Positions 26,677 through 35,499 of a stretch of DNA of 64,000 bases are shown one piece after another. The notes beneath the pieces are model-generated. The model saw only the letters and a list, made by a program, of their open reading frames with translations. It made no database searches and had not been told where the DNA came from. Every line of letters starts with the position of its first letter. The stretch's first letter is position 1. Made by a program: the position numbers and the translations under genes. Source of the stretch: Planctellipticum sp942493135 (GTDB lineage: Bacteria > Planctomycetota > Planctomycetia > Planctomycetales > Planctomycetaceae); NCBI GenBank assembly GCA_942493135.1, contig OW818684.1, forward strand, positions 3,162,001-3,226,000. The letters run 5' to 3'.

Positions 26677-28056
26677 ATGCTGACCGTGCTGCGTTCCCTG
26701 TTGCTCCTGCTCCTGTTCGGCGCATTCCCGATGGTTGCCTTGCCCCTCTCCGCGGACGACTTCTCCCTGCAGCTTCGCTCCATTCCCGGTGATCCTTTCA
26801 GCAAGACTCCGCGGATTCGCGAAGTCCGCCACGAAACCTGGCCCGCAGAGAAAACCGCCGTCATCGTCTGCGACGTCTGGGACCTGCACCACTGCCGCAA
26901 CGCCGTCCGCCGCCTCGAAGAATTCGGCCCCCGTCTCAACGAGTTCCTCAAAGAAGCTCGCCGCCGCGGCGCAACAATCATCCACTCCCCCAGCGATTGC
27001 ATGCCGGCCTACACCGATCACCCCGCCAGACTCCGCGCGATCGCCGCACCCACGGCGAAAGATCTCCCGCAAGACATCGCAGCCTGGTGCTCGCGGATCC
27101 CCGCCGAAGAACAGGCCCATTACCCCATCGATCAGTCCGACGGCGGCGAAGACGACGACCCCGCCGAGCACGCCCAGTGGGCCTCACACCTGAAATCGCT
27201 CGGCCGCAACCCCGGCATGCCCTGGCAGCGACAGTCCGACATGATCGCGATCGACCCCGAACGGGACTTCCTCAGCGACAAGGGGGACGAAGTCTGGAAC
27301 ATTCTCCAGAGCCGGGGGATCGACCACGTGATTCTCACCGGCGTGCATACCAACATGTGCGTCCTCGGCCGCCCGTTCGGGTTGCGCCAGATGGCCCGCA
27401 ACGGCAAGCACGTCGTCCTGATGCGCGATATGACCGACTGCATGTATAATCCGAAACGCTGGCCCTACGTGGACCACTTCACCGGCTGCGATCTCATCAT
27501 CGCCCACGTCGAACGCTTCGTCTGCCCGACGATCACCAGCGACCAGATCCTCGGCGGCCAGCCGTTCCGGTCGAAGTCGGACAAGCGTGCGGAAGCCGAC
27601 GTTATACACTTGAGCGAAGTGAAAACGGACGGCGACCACTGGCGCCCGATCTCGCTCCCCGCCGAACGAAAGTTCTCGGGACCGGCCTGGTACCGGGCGA
27701 CGATCCGCGTGCCCAAACGCTGGCTCGCAGCGAGCGGTGTCGCCGTGGTCCTTCCGGCCGCCGAGGTGAAAGCCTGGTGGAACGGGACAGCCCTTGGCGC
27801 AAAGTTGAACGGCGAAACGGCCAGCTACACGATCCCCGCCGAGGCATTGACGGTCGACGACGCCAACTTGCTGGTGCTCCGCGTCGCAGCCGGCAGCCTG
27901 TCGCAGACCCCGACCCTGGAAAGCGGCGACCGCAAGCTGGAGCTTCCGGGCCGCTGGCAGTTCCGTCTCGGCGACGACCCGAGCTGGTCCAACATGCCCC
28001 TCCCCGCGAAGTTCGGCACGTCCACCGACATCGTCTTCGAGCCGCCAGCTCCCTGA
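26677..28056 (+). CDS. Secreted isochorismatase-family hydrolase with C-terminal beta-sandwich
   Basis: A 459-residue protein with a signal peptide (VLRSLLLLLLFGAFPMVALP). Residues about 55-290 form an isochorismatase/nicotinamidase-like cysteine hydrolase: TAVIVCDVWDLHHCRNAVRR holds the catalytic aspartate, and ILTGVHTNMCVLGRPFGLRQ the nucleophilic cysteine. Residues about 310-459 look like a separate beta-sandwich (WYRATIRVPKRWLAAS, AEVKAWWNGTALGAKLN) of the kind seen in glycosidase-attached jelly rolls. Export of this hydrolase type is unusual and the substrate is unknown. A GTG at 26686 is better spaced from ACGGAG than the ATG and may be the true start. Confidence 0.8.
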   Translation: MLTVLRSLLLLLLFGAFPMVALPLSADDFSLQLRSIPGDPFSKTPRIREVRHETWPAEKTAVIVCDVWDLHHCRNAVRRLEEFGPRLNEFLKEARRRGATIIHSPSDCMPAYTDHPARLRAIAAPTAKDLPQDIAAWCSRIPAEEQAHYPIDQSDGGEDDDPAEHAQWASHLKSLGRNPGMPWQRQSDMIAIDPERDFLSDKGDEVWNILQSRGIDHVILTGVHTNMCVLGRPFGLRQMARNGKHVVLMRDMTDCMYNPKRWPYVDHFTGCDLIIAHVERFVCPTITSDQILGGQPFRSKSDKRAEADVIHLSEVKTDGDHWRPISLPAERKFSGPAWYRATIRVPKRWLAASGVAVVLPAAEVKAWWNGTALGAKLNGETASYTIPAEALTVDDANLLVLRVAAGSLSQTPTLESGDRKLELPGRWQFRLGDDPSWSNMPLPAKFGTSTDIVFEPPAP

Positions 28057-28162
28057 CAACACTCTCAAACAGTGCCGCTTCGCTGCTTGCGACAATCGTA
28101 TTCGGCATGGATCAGCCCCGCCGGGGCGAATCAATGGCGTCGCCAACCAACCGAGTCTCAGC

Positions 28163-29482
28163 ATGAGCTTCATCGGTCTCGACCTCGGCTCCACATCCAT
28201 CAAGGCCGCCCTCCTCGACCCCGCCAGCGGTCAGATCTCCCACGTCCGTTTGCGCCCGTTCCCCGATCCCGTTCCCGCTCAGCCAGCCCTCTGGTTCGAG
28301 ATCGATCCCGAACCCGTCATCGCCTACGTCCGCGACCTGATTGCTGAACTGGTCGACCTCAGCCCCACCCCCTGCACCGGCCTCCTCGGCTGCAGCCAGA
28401 TGGGGGGCGTGATCCTCGTCACCCCCGATGGCCAGCAGCATCGGACGAACTACCTCTCCTGGCGCGATCAGCGCGTCCTCGAACCGCATCCGAACGGCCA
28501 CGGCACGTACTTCGAAGAACTGCAGCGCCGGACGACCGAGTATGACCTGCTCGCCATCGGCCGGGAACTTCGCCCCGGCTCGACGCCGGGACTCCTCTTC
28601 TGGCTCCGCGAAAACGGCCAGCTTCCCGCCGGAACCGTCGCCGTCAATCTGACCGACTACGTCGTGTCACGCCTCTGCGGGACGCCACCCTGCCAGGAGG
28701 CGACCCTCGCTCTCGGCACGCTCGATCTGCAGACGCGCACGTGGAAACACGACTGGTTCGACCGTCTCGGCCTGAGTGAGATCGCCTGGCCCGAACTGAT
28801 TGCTCACGACGAACCCGTTGGTTGCTGCGAAATCGCCGGCCAGTCGATCCCCTGCTATCCGGCGATCGGCGACCAGCAGGCGGCGCTCTACGGGGCGGAG
28901 CTCGCCGAGGGGGAACTCTCGCTCAATATCTCGACCGGCTCCCAGGCCGCCGTGCTGACTTCGTCGCTCAACCCCGGCGACTACCAGACCCGCCCCTACC
29001 TCGGTGGACGATACCTCAACACGATCACGCATCTGCCAGCGGGTCGCTCGCTCAACGCCCTCGTCGGGCTGCTGGGGGAACTGGCCGCCGCGGAGGGTCA
29101 CCCGCTGCGCGATCCGTGGTCGAAGATCGCCGAGGCCGTCGTCAATGCTGAGCCTTCCGAGCTGACGGTCAATCTCGCCTTCTTCGCGGGCAGCCTGGGG
29201 AACCACGGCAGCATCGACCAGATCCGGCTGGAAAACTTGACCGTCGGCCACCTGTTCCTCGCCGCCTTCGAATCGATGGCCGCCAACTACGAGCTGTGTG
29301 CAAGTCGTCTGCGCCCTAACCGCGACTGGCAGGGCATCGTGCTGTCCGGTGGCCTTGCACAACGCTTTCCACGGTTGCGAGAGCTGATCGCCCAGCGTCT
29401 CACGGGACCGATTCGGATGGTCGATGCCGCCGAGGAAACCCTGCAGGGGCTGCTACGGCTGGCAAAGGAACTCTCTGCGTAG
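28163..29482 (+). CDS. FGGY-family carbohydrate kinase
   Basis: A 439-residue ATP-dependent sugar kinase. The N-terminus FIGLDLGSTSIKAALLD is the phosphate-1 motif of the hexokinase/actin fold. GDQQAALYGAELAEGELSLNIS in the middle and VLSGGLAQRFPRL near the end are the phosphate-2 and adenosine motifs. Substrate specificity is not evident; xylulokinase- and sedoheptulokinase-like enzymes are candidates. The gene is 106 bases after the isochorismatase-like gene. Its TAG stop is formed by the first bases of a GTAGGG interspersed palindrome, so the C-terminus ends exactly at a repeat boundary. Confidence 0.85.
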   Translation: MSFIGLDLGSTSIKAALLDPASGQISHVRLRPFPDPVPAQPALWFEIDPEPVIAYVRDLIAELVDLSPTPCTGLLGCSQMGGVILVTPDGQQHRTNYLSWRDQRVLEPHPNGHGTYFEELQRRTTEYDLLAIGRELRPGSTPGLLFWLRENGQLPAGTVAVNLTDYVVSRLCGTPPCQEATLALGTLDLQTRTWKHDWFDRLGLSEIAWPELIAHDEPVGCCEIAGQSIPCYPAIGDQQAALYGAELAEGELSLNISTGSQAAVLTSSLNPGDYQTRPYLGGRYLNTITHLPAGRSLNALVGLLGELAAAEGHPLRDPWSKIAEAVVNAEPSELTVNLAFFAGSLGNHGSIDQIRLENLTVGHLFLAAFESMAANYELCASRLRPNRDWQGIVLSGGLAQRFPRLRELIAQRLTGPIRMVDAAEETLQGLLRLAKELSA

Positions 29483-29532
29483 GGCAGGCTCCCGCCTGCC
29501 GAATTGTGGCATCCACGTCCGTTGCGGCAAGC
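29479..29532. repeat. GTAGGG palindrome, copy A (right arm degraded)
   Basis: The 22-base left arm (GTAGGGCAGGCTCCC followed by GCCTGCC) is identical to copies B and C. The conserved loop AATTGTGGCATCCACGTCC follows, and then a degenerate right arm (TTGCGGCAAGC). It supplies the stop codon of the FGGY kinase. Confidence 0.8.
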
Positions 29533-29550
29533 ATCGCGTAGGACTCATTC

Positions 29551-30294
29551 ATGAGATACTTCGACCTCTATCAACAGGGTTTCTGCGAAAGCGTGTGGAA
29601 CGAGATCCAGGCTCTCTCTCAAAAGGATTGTTCCGACGACCTTCGCGAGGAGATGGAGACCGTCGCCCTGGAGTTCGCAGAGCGAGCATTCTGGAACTTC
29701 TCGGTCATTGAGCAGGAGCTGCGTCGACTGGGCTATGCATTTCGCAACCCCGACCACGTTCTGGTGCGGGCGAAAAAGGATGCTGCTCCCCGGCTGGATG
29801 ATTTTGAGAAGCGTCATGGCTCCCTGACGATCGCATCCCGGGCCTGGTACTCGGTGTTTCATCAGATCGATTTTCAGCAGGATCCGGAGATCCTGGAACA
29901 GGAACGAAGAGGCGAAGTCGCGGATGCGCCGCTGCCGGGCCTCGGATTCAACTGCAAACTCGTATTCGATCCGCTTGAAGTCTGCGAATCCGAGATCATT
30001 CCGCCCGAGTTTTGCAACAGCGACAGACCGACAAGCTTTCTGCCGACCGGAGCCTGCGGGACCAATAATGATCCCATGGGAGTGGAGATTCCGTCCAAAG
30101 AGTTCGACGGCGTCGTCACCACCGACAGGCTCTGTAGAAATCTTGGCGGCTACGTCCGGTGGGTCTGCATGGGGTGTGGATTTCCGTTATGGCCCCTGAG
30201 AGCAAAGTATGCGCCACAAGATCTGGGATTCGTGAAGTTTCCCGATCTCAGGGAATTCTACCGAGCGATCATCCCGCAGTTGCAAGCTTTGTAG
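29551..30294 (+). CDS. Hypothetical cytoplasmic protein
   Basis: A 247-residue soluble protein, not recognised. The N-terminal half is acidic and helical (LREEMETVALEFAERAFWNF). The C-terminal half is rich in aromatic residues and contains WVCMGCGFPLWPL with a CxxC pair. No signal peptide or membrane helix. Base composition is clearly lower in GC than the surrounding genes. It is bounded on both sides by GTAGGG palindromes, which, with the two unknown genes downstream, suggests an accessory block. Confidence 0.62.
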   Translation: MRYFDLYQQGFCESVWNEIQALSQKDCSDDLREEMETVALEFAERAFWNFSVIEQELRRLGYAFRNPDHVLVRAKKDAAPRLDDFEKRHGSLTIASRAWYSVFHQIDFQQDPEILEQERRGEVADAPLPGLGFNCKLVFDPLEVCESEIIPPEFCNSDRPTSFLPTGACGTNNDPMGVEIPSKEFDGVVTTDRLCRNLGGYVRWVCMGCGFPLWPLRAKYAPQDLGFVKFPDLREFYRAIIPQLQAL

Positions 30295-30303
30295 ACACAG
30301 CGC

Positions 30304-30372
30304 GTAGGGCAGGCTCCCGCCTGCCGGATTGTGGCATCCATGTCCATTGCGGCAGGCGGGAGCCTGCCCTAC
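30304..30372. repeat. GTAGGG palindrome, copy B (complete)
   Basis: A perfect 22-bp inverted repeat (arms 30304-30325 and 30351-30372) with a 25-base loop containing TTGTGGCATCCATGTCC. This is the most complete copy of the element and could fold as a very stable RNA hairpin between the two unknown genes. Confidence 0.9.
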
Positions 30373-30388
30373 ATGCCGGAGCACTTGA

Positions 30389-30979
30389 ATGAACTCCCCG
30401 TTTCAATCCGGCGATCAGGTCTACTGGTGGAAAGGCCGGTCACGCGAAGTCGGAATCCCGGTTCGCGCGGAAGTCGTGAAGGCCGCTTCCAATCGCGTTT
30501 CAATCCTCTGCAAGGAAGCTTCCGACGGAGTTGCATCGGGCATCCGTCATGTGCCACCAGATCGCCTGCAGCGGGTTGGTGTGTTCTACGAAAAGGCGAT
30601 CCATCATCGGATCTCTCCCTACGAACCGATGAGTCAATGGGGTTGCCTGACAAGTTATCTCGAAGTCGCGGAGGATCTCTGGGCACTTCGGCGCGTCGAC
30701 CAGTACGAAGGCGGCCAGTCGCTGAGTTATGACCGTACCCACTGGGGAGATCGCTTCGGCATCTTGGGGGATGGTCGGATCAAACGTCCGCCGCAGTCCA
30801 CGGAATTCTGGGAGTCGTTTGAGATCGAACCGGCCGAGTTCGAGCGGGTCTGGCAGACGGCTCTCCAATCACCCCTGCGCGAACAACAGGTCGCTTCGAG
30901 CCGAATGCATGAATTCGGAGCGGAACCGATCTGGCTCGCCATCCATCGACAGAAGCAGCAGCGGAAGACACAACAATGA
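30389..30979 (+). CDS. Hypothetical protein
   Basis: A 196-residue soluble protein of unknown family. It starts MNSPFQSGDQVYWWKGRSRE, suggesting a small beta-barrel-like N-terminal domain, and continues with WGCLTSYLEVAEDLWALRRV and a basic, glutamine-rich C-terminus (RQKQQRKTQQ). It overlaps the next gene by four bases (ATGA). The start lies 17 bases after the right arm of palindrome copy B. Confidence 0.62.
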   Translation: MNSPFQSGDQVYWWKGRSREVGIPVRAEVVKAASNRVSILCKEASDGVASGIRHVPPDRLQRVGVFYEKAIHHRISPYEPMSQWGCLTSYLEVAEDLWALRRVDQYEGGQSLSYDRTHWGDRFGILGDGRIKRPPQSTEFWESFEIEPAEFERVWQTALQSPLREQQVASSRMHEFGAEPIWLAIHRQKQQRKTQQ

Positions 30980-31575
30980 ACCAGCTCAATGCCCCCGGCG
31001 GAGAATCCCGCCATCCCGCGCCGTCAGCCCGCCTCGCCGACAGCCGCCTGACCATCTTCAACGGCTTCGTTCTTCTCTCGATCGTAATCGCAGGCCTCTA
31101 CGGCATCCTCCACAACCAGGTCAGCTACACCGTTTCGCCGGAGTATTTCACGAAGTTCAAGTTCATTCAGTTCGGCCTGACTGAAGTTCCCTGGCCCGAA
31201 CGCGTCCGAGCCTCCGTCGTCGGCTTCCTCGCCTCTTGGTGGATGGGCATCCCCATCGGAATTCTGGTCGGGGCTGGCGGATTTCTGCAGCGTGATCCGC
31301 GCGAAATGCGCCGTGCGCTTCTGTGGTCACTCGTCGTATTGGTCAGCGTGACGCTGCTCGTGGGGCTTGCGGGCCTCGTGAGTGCGTTTGTAACGTCAAT
31401 TGAACCTGAAAGAGTCGAGCGGTGGGGCAGGTTCGTACCGAAAGACGTCACCGACGTCCGCGCCTTCATGTGCGCCGGGTGGATGCACAATGCCTCCTAC
31501 CTCGGCGGTGTCCTCGGCATTCCCGCGGCATGGGTGCTCCACCTGTGCTGGCGATATGGCAGGTCGGGAGAATGA
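30976..31575 (+). CDS. Hypothetical membrane protein
   Basis: A 199-residue protein with four predicted membrane helices (about residues 28-48, 79-101, 114-139 and 171-192). It is translationally coupled to the preceding unknown gene. The family is not recognised and no catalytic motif is visible. The pair may work together at the membrane. Confidence 0.65.
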   Translation: MNQLNAPGGESRHPAPSARLADSRLTIFNGFVLLSIVIAGLYGILHNQVSYTVSPEYFTKFKFIQFGLTEVPWPERVRASVVGFLASWWMGIPIGILVGAGGFLQRDPREMRRALLWSLVVLVSVTLLVGLAGLVSAFVTSIEPERVERWGRFVPKDVTDVRAFMCAGWMHNASYLGGVLGIPAAWVLHLCWRYGRSGE

Positions 31576-31603
31576 AAGACAAGACCCCGCCCCGTCTCTT
31601 CCC

Positions 31604-31631
31604 TACCCACCATCCACGACCCACTCCCCAC
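31604..31631. repeat. 7-nt-period array between convergent stops
   Basis: Four heptamers in register (TACCCAC, CATCCAC, GACCCAC, TCCCCAC), 29 bases after the membrane-protein stop and just before the stop of the convergent M56-LRR gene. Confidence 0.65.
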
Positions 31632-31638
31632 CCCGCAG

Positions 31639-34326
31639 CTACGGAAACCGATGCGCCTGAAACTCCGTCGCCGGCCGTTCGGCCTGCAACGCCATGGCAG
31701 CCCCCTGATCGGCGAGCGTGTTGTTGAGGTAAAGCTGCTTCAAGTGCTTCAAGTCCTTGAACTTCACCATCCCCGCATTGCTGATCTGCGTGTTGCTGAG
31801 CTGCGCAAACTCCAGCTCGGGAAGACTCGCCAGGGTGGCCGCTCCCGCATCCGTGATCGGCAATCCCGCCAGAATCACCCGTTTGAGGTGTTTCAGCTTG
31901 CCGAGACGGGCGATCCCCGCATCGGTCACCCGAGCCGACGGATCGATCCAGATCTGCTCCAGCAGCGACAGATGTTCGACCCGGGCCATCAGCCCGTCAT
32001 CAACAGGGACGGGCCGGTCGGTCCGTATGGAGCCATCGGGATTCCAGCCGGGACTGATCTCCAGATAGGTCAGTTGCGTCATCGACGGGAAGTTCTCAAA
32101 CACCGCCCGCATCGCCTGCGGGCCAACGTTCCGGAGGTGAAGCGTCTTCAGGCCCGCGAGGCTCCCCGGCTCGATCTGCAGCACCTCGACACCTTCGAAC
32201 CACAGCATCGTCAATTGATTCAGACCCCGGATCACCGCCGGCCGGTCCCCAGCTCCCATCACCGTCAGCATCTGCAACCCTGACAACGCCTCACTTGAAT
32301 CGGCCGTCAACTGAGACGCGTTGACGGACAACATTTTCAGTGTCGGCAGCGAGTTCAGCCGGGCCAGTCCGGCCGCGGTGATCTTTGTATCGGCGACATG
32401 CAGCGACTGCAGCGAAGGACACTTCAGCAACGCTTCCACCCCCCGATCGGTGATCTGCGAACTGCCGATTCCCAGCCCTTTGAGCTGCCTGATCTCGGCA
32501 AAGTGCCGCAGGCCGGCATCGGTGATCTGCGACGACTCGATGCCGACCGCCTGCAGTGACGGCAGGCGTGTGAGAACCGACAAACCCTCGTCGGTCACTT
32601 TCGTCCCGCTGAGGGAGATGCTCTCCAGCTTCGCCAGCCCCGCAATCGCAGTCAGTCCGTCGTCGGTGACCCCATTGCCGACCGACGGCGTCACCGTCGA
32701 GCCCATCGTTTCGCCGAGAAGTCGCAGGTTCGTCGCCCCTCTTAGTCCCCGCAAGACGTCGTCCGTCGCCGTTCCCCGGATGAGCTCGATCTGCGTCAAC
32801 CCGGGCATGTTCGTCAGCGTCACCGCTTCAACCTGCGTCCCGCTGAGATCCAGCAGCTCCAGCTTCGGCAGATAATCGAGCCGGAGACTCCGGATCGGCA
32901 GCGAGGAAACGTTGACCTGCCGACGCAACTGGTTGTTGTAGTAGCTGCGGATGAAGAGCAGCTTCTTCAGCTCGGGCAGATCCCGCAGATTCAGTGCGGG
33001 CAGCTCGCTGCAACTGATCCACAGTTCCTCCAGCCCGGGAACCGAGCTGAGGGAGCGCAGATCGTCGGTGGTTCCCGACCAGTCGTACGGCAGGATCACC
33101 TGCTCCGTTCCGCCGGGAGTGCTGCCGAGACCGGAGACAAACCCTCCCAGGCCGCGAATCCGGGTGATCGCTTCCTCCGCTGATGGCTTCGTGGCGTCCG
33201 CACCCCCCATCAGCACGACCGCCCCCAGCAGCATCGTCAGGCAGGCCCCCTGCCGGACGAACCCCGCCTTGAGCGCCAGGCTCCGCGTCTGATCGAGCAG
33301 CCCCGCGACGCGGTCTTCGAGCTTCCAGCCCGGCTCCAGCAGGCCGACCGTCCAGGCGGTCGCGGGATGCGAGCCGCAATGCTCCGCAACGGACAACAGC
33401 GTACGGGCATAGACGTGCCGGTCCCCCGCCTGCAGCACGTAGTTGTCGCAGACCTCTTCCCGCGACTGAGACAGCCGGCGATTGAGTCGATGAATCAGCG
33501 GATGCGGCCAGTACAGAATCGCCGCCAGCCGCTGCAGAATTCCCACCACGTTGTCCCGCCGGCGGATGTGCGCGACTTCGTGCAGCAGGATGTCGCGCCA
33601 CTGTTCCTGGCTGAGCTGCGACGGAAGATCTTCCGGCAGTACGATGACCGGCCGGAGGAGGCCGCAAACCAGCGGGCCGCCAACGCGGGAACTGTAGCGG
33701 ACCTCCGGCAGTCGCCGGCCAGGAAGCATCTCCCGCAGCAGACTCCGCAAATCCTCCTCCAGAGCTGCGGGCGGAGTTGTGAGGCTCAACCGGAGCCCGC
33801 GAATATGCAGCCAGCCGGAGATCAGCCGCAACGACAGGAAAATCACCCCGACCACCCAGCTCCCGACCAGCAGCGTCGCGACCGACTGCGCGAGGACTGT
33901 CGCATCCGGCGGAAGCACCGGCGGAACTTCCGCCGGCGCGCGAGGAACTGGAGAAAGCATCTGGGGAACTGCCGGCGCGGCTGTCTCTGATGGCTGTAAT
34001 GCAGGCGGCGTGGCAGTCCCGATGGGACGAGGCAGCACGATGGCCATCTGGCGGAGCGCGATCGCTTCCAGCGAGTCCACCGTCACGCTGACGTCGGCCG
34101 TCCGCCAGCCGAGCTGCGGAACGGCGAGCATGGCGAACGGAACTGCCAGGCTCGCGAGCAGTGCCGCCAGCCAGACGCCGTCGCGGACGGCCGCACTGCG
34201 GATGCGGAACACTCGCACGAACAGCAGTGCCGCCGCGATCAGCAGTGTGACTTCGCCGGCCCCCATCAACAGGCTGCGGACGATTTCAGCACCGGGATAC
34301 AGATCCACCAGAATGGACATGCTCAC
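31639..34326 (-). CDS. M56 (BlaR1-like) membrane metallopeptidase fused to leucine-rich repeats
   Basis: An 895-residue protein. Residues 1-380 resemble BlaR1/MecR1: helices near 22-38, 50-70 and 150-168, then the zinc motif ILLHEVAHIRRRDN (H249, E250, H253) and SREEVCDNYVL with the third ligand, and a further helix near 358-375. In BlaR1 the following extracellular domain is a penicillin-binding sensor. Here it is replaced by about 500 residues of leucine-rich repeats of the G-L-x-x-L/I-T-D-A/E-G-L type (LPSLQAVGIESSQITDAGL is one unit). The gene overlaps the upstream BlaI-type repressor gene by four bases. By analogy, a ligand bound by the LRRs would trigger cleavage of the repressor; this is inference. 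Confidence 0.88.
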   Translation of the reverse strand: MSMSILVDLYPGAEIVRSLLMGAGEVTLLIAAALLFVRVFRIRSAAVRDGVWLAALLASLAVPFAMLAVPQLGWRTADVSVTVDSLEAIALRQMAIVLPRPIGTATPPALQPSETAAPAVPQMLSPVPRAPAEVPPVLPPDATVLAQSVATLLVGSWVVGVIFLSLRLISGWLHIRGLRLSLTTPPAALEEDLRSLLREMLPGRRLPEVRYSSRVGGPLVCGLLRPVIVLPEDLPSQLSQEQWRDILLHEVAHIRRRDNVVGILQRLAAILYWPHPLIHRLNRRLSQSREEVCDNYVLQAGDRHVYARTLLSVAEHCGSHPATAWTVGLLEPGWKLEDRVAGLLDQTRSLALKAGFVRQGACLTMLLGAVVLMGGADATKPSAEEAITRIRGLGGFVSGLGSTPGGTEQVILPYDWSGTTDDLRSLSSVPGLEELWISCSELPALNLRDLPELKKLLFIRSYYNNQLRRQVNVSSLPIRSLRLDYLPKLELLDLSGTQVEAVTLTNMPGLTQIELIRGTATDDVLRGLRGATNLRLLGETMGSTVTPSVGNGVTDDGLTAIAGLAKLESISLSGTKVTDEGLSVLTRLPSLQAVGIESSQITDAGLRHFAEIRQLKGLGIGSSQITDRGVEALLKCPSLQSLHVADTKITAAGLARLNSLPTLKMLSVNASQLTADSSEALSGLQMLTVMGAGDRPAVIRGLNQLTMLWFEGVEVLQIEPGSLAGLKTLHLRNVGPQAMRAVFENFPSMTQLTYLEISPGWNPDGSIRTDRPVPVDDGLMARVEHLSLLEQIWIDPSARVTDAGIARLGKLKHLKRVILAGLPITDAGAATLASLPELEFAQLSNTQISNAGMVKFKDLKHLKQLYLNNTLADQGAAMALQAERPATEFQAHRFP

Positions 34327-34718
34327 TTCCCTTTCTGCTCGGATTCTTCGATCAGCGCGCGGATCCGATCGGCCTCGGACGCGGAGAGCTCGCGGTTCTC
34401 CAGCAGCGTCATCACCAGCCCTTCAGCCGAACCGCCAAATGCCGTATCGACCAGTTCGGTGACCATCTGCCGCAGCGTCTTCTGTCGCGGCGACGCGGCG
34501 ACGTACCGGAAGGCGTTGGCGACGGTCCGATGCGTCAGCCAGCCCTTCTCTTCCAGCCGAACCATCGTCGTCTGGACGGTATTGCGGGCGATCTTCCGGC
34601 GAGCCGCGAGAGTCTCGTAGACCTCGCCGACGGTCACTTCGCCGCGATCCCAGACGACATTCATAATCTCAAGCTGAGCCGCCGACAGCGGCGGCAGAAC
34701 AGGTTTCCCGGCAGCCAT
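34323..34718 (-). CDS. BlaI/MecI/CopY-family transcriptional repressor
   Basis: A 131-residue winged-helix repressor. LSAAQLEIMNVVWDRGEVTV and ARNTVQTTMVRLEEKGWLTH are the family's DNA-binding helices and wing. The C-terminal half (LRQMVTELVDTAFGG, LMTLLENRELSASEADRI in part) is the dimerisation region and contains the asparagine-centred stretch where BlaI is cut by its protease partner. The ATG at 34718 gives the usual length. A TACA-N2-TGTA operator sits 31 bases upstream, so autorepression is likely. It is the first gene of a two-gene unit with the M56-LRR protein. Confidence 0.9.
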   Translation of the reverse strand: MAAGKPVLPPLSAAQLEIMNVVWDRGEVTVGEVYETLAARRKIARNTVQTTMVRLEEKGWLTHRTVANAFRYVAASPRQKTLRQMVTELVDTAFGGSAEGLVMTLLENRELSASEADRIRALIEESEQKGK

Positions 34719-34748
34719 GACAGTCCTCCTACGTCTGTCGGCATTATG

Positions 34749-34762
34749 CCTACACATGTAGG
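34749..34762. promoter_or_regulatory. Candidate BlaI-type operator
   Basis: CCTACACATGTAGG is a 6-bp perfect dyad with two central bases and contains TACANNTGTA, the recognition core known for BlaI, MecI and CopY repressors. It lies 31 bases upstream of the repressor's ATG. Confidence 0.7.
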
Positions 34763-34799
34763 TGAAGTCAAGAGCCATCCCAGCGATTCCCCTCCTCCC

Positions 34800-34827
34800 T
34801 ATCCACCATCTACTAACCACAATCCAC
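34800..34827. repeat. 7-nt-period array upstream of blaI-like gene
   Basis: Four heptamers in register: TATCCAC, CATCTAC, TAACCAC, AATCCAC. Located about 40 bases beyond the operator. Confidence 0.6.
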
Positions 34828-35499
34828 TCCAGCCTTTACAACAATCCGCGCAACAAACCCGCTATTTATGACGGGGACATAGGAGCATGCGCGTCGGCGG
34901 ACCACTGCCGGCGTTCCGGACGATTCCCGTCAAACCGGGCCTGATCAGGGCCCAGCGACGGACCGTTCGCAAGAGCGGTCCGAGGGGCGCACCTCGTGTG
35001 CGCACAGCCTCGACGTCGAGCTTTTCCCCGTTCAACCGGCCGCAAGACCGGCGAACCTGATCAACGTGACCGAACCGCCGGGACTTCCACCGGCGCAACA
35101 TCACCGCCAGACGGACTCCGGCGGGACGGCCGTAAGAAAGCCGACCCGCCGGAGCCGATCGCGGTACGTACGACACTGCGCGTAGGGCAGGCTCCCGCCT
35201 GCCGAATTGCGGCATCCACGGCAGCGCAGCACCGACACCCCCAGCATCTTCTCCCGATTCCTCCCCGCAGCCCGATCAATCCCGGCGGCATCTCATCGAG
35301 TGCATCTCTCGTCAGCTCGCGGGCTGCTGCGAGTCCTTCCGGCGAGACGCCGACCATCTGGTTTGAGAAGATCACTGGCAGAGCCAGTGCCATCCGGAAC
35401 GAGAATCGATGCCGGTACGTACGATGGACGTCCTCGTCCGCCGCGGTAGGGCCGGCTGTGCCGGCCGCCGCCAGGCAAGCTCGCGCACCGCGCCAACCT
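34828..35499. repeat. Gene-free region built of interspersed palindromes
   Basis: About 670 bases without a supportable gene. It contains a GGACCG/CGGTCC hairpin near 34961-34982, GTAGGG palindrome left arms at 35182-35203 (copy C) and 35446-35466 (copy D, variant GTAGGGCCGGCTGTGCCGGCC shortened arm pair), the palindrome CACTGGCAGAGCCAGTG at 35373-35389, and two copies of GGTACGTACGA at about 35163 and 35413. Minus-strand frames across it have no recognisable domains. It looks like a collecting site for repeats. Confidence 0.55.
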
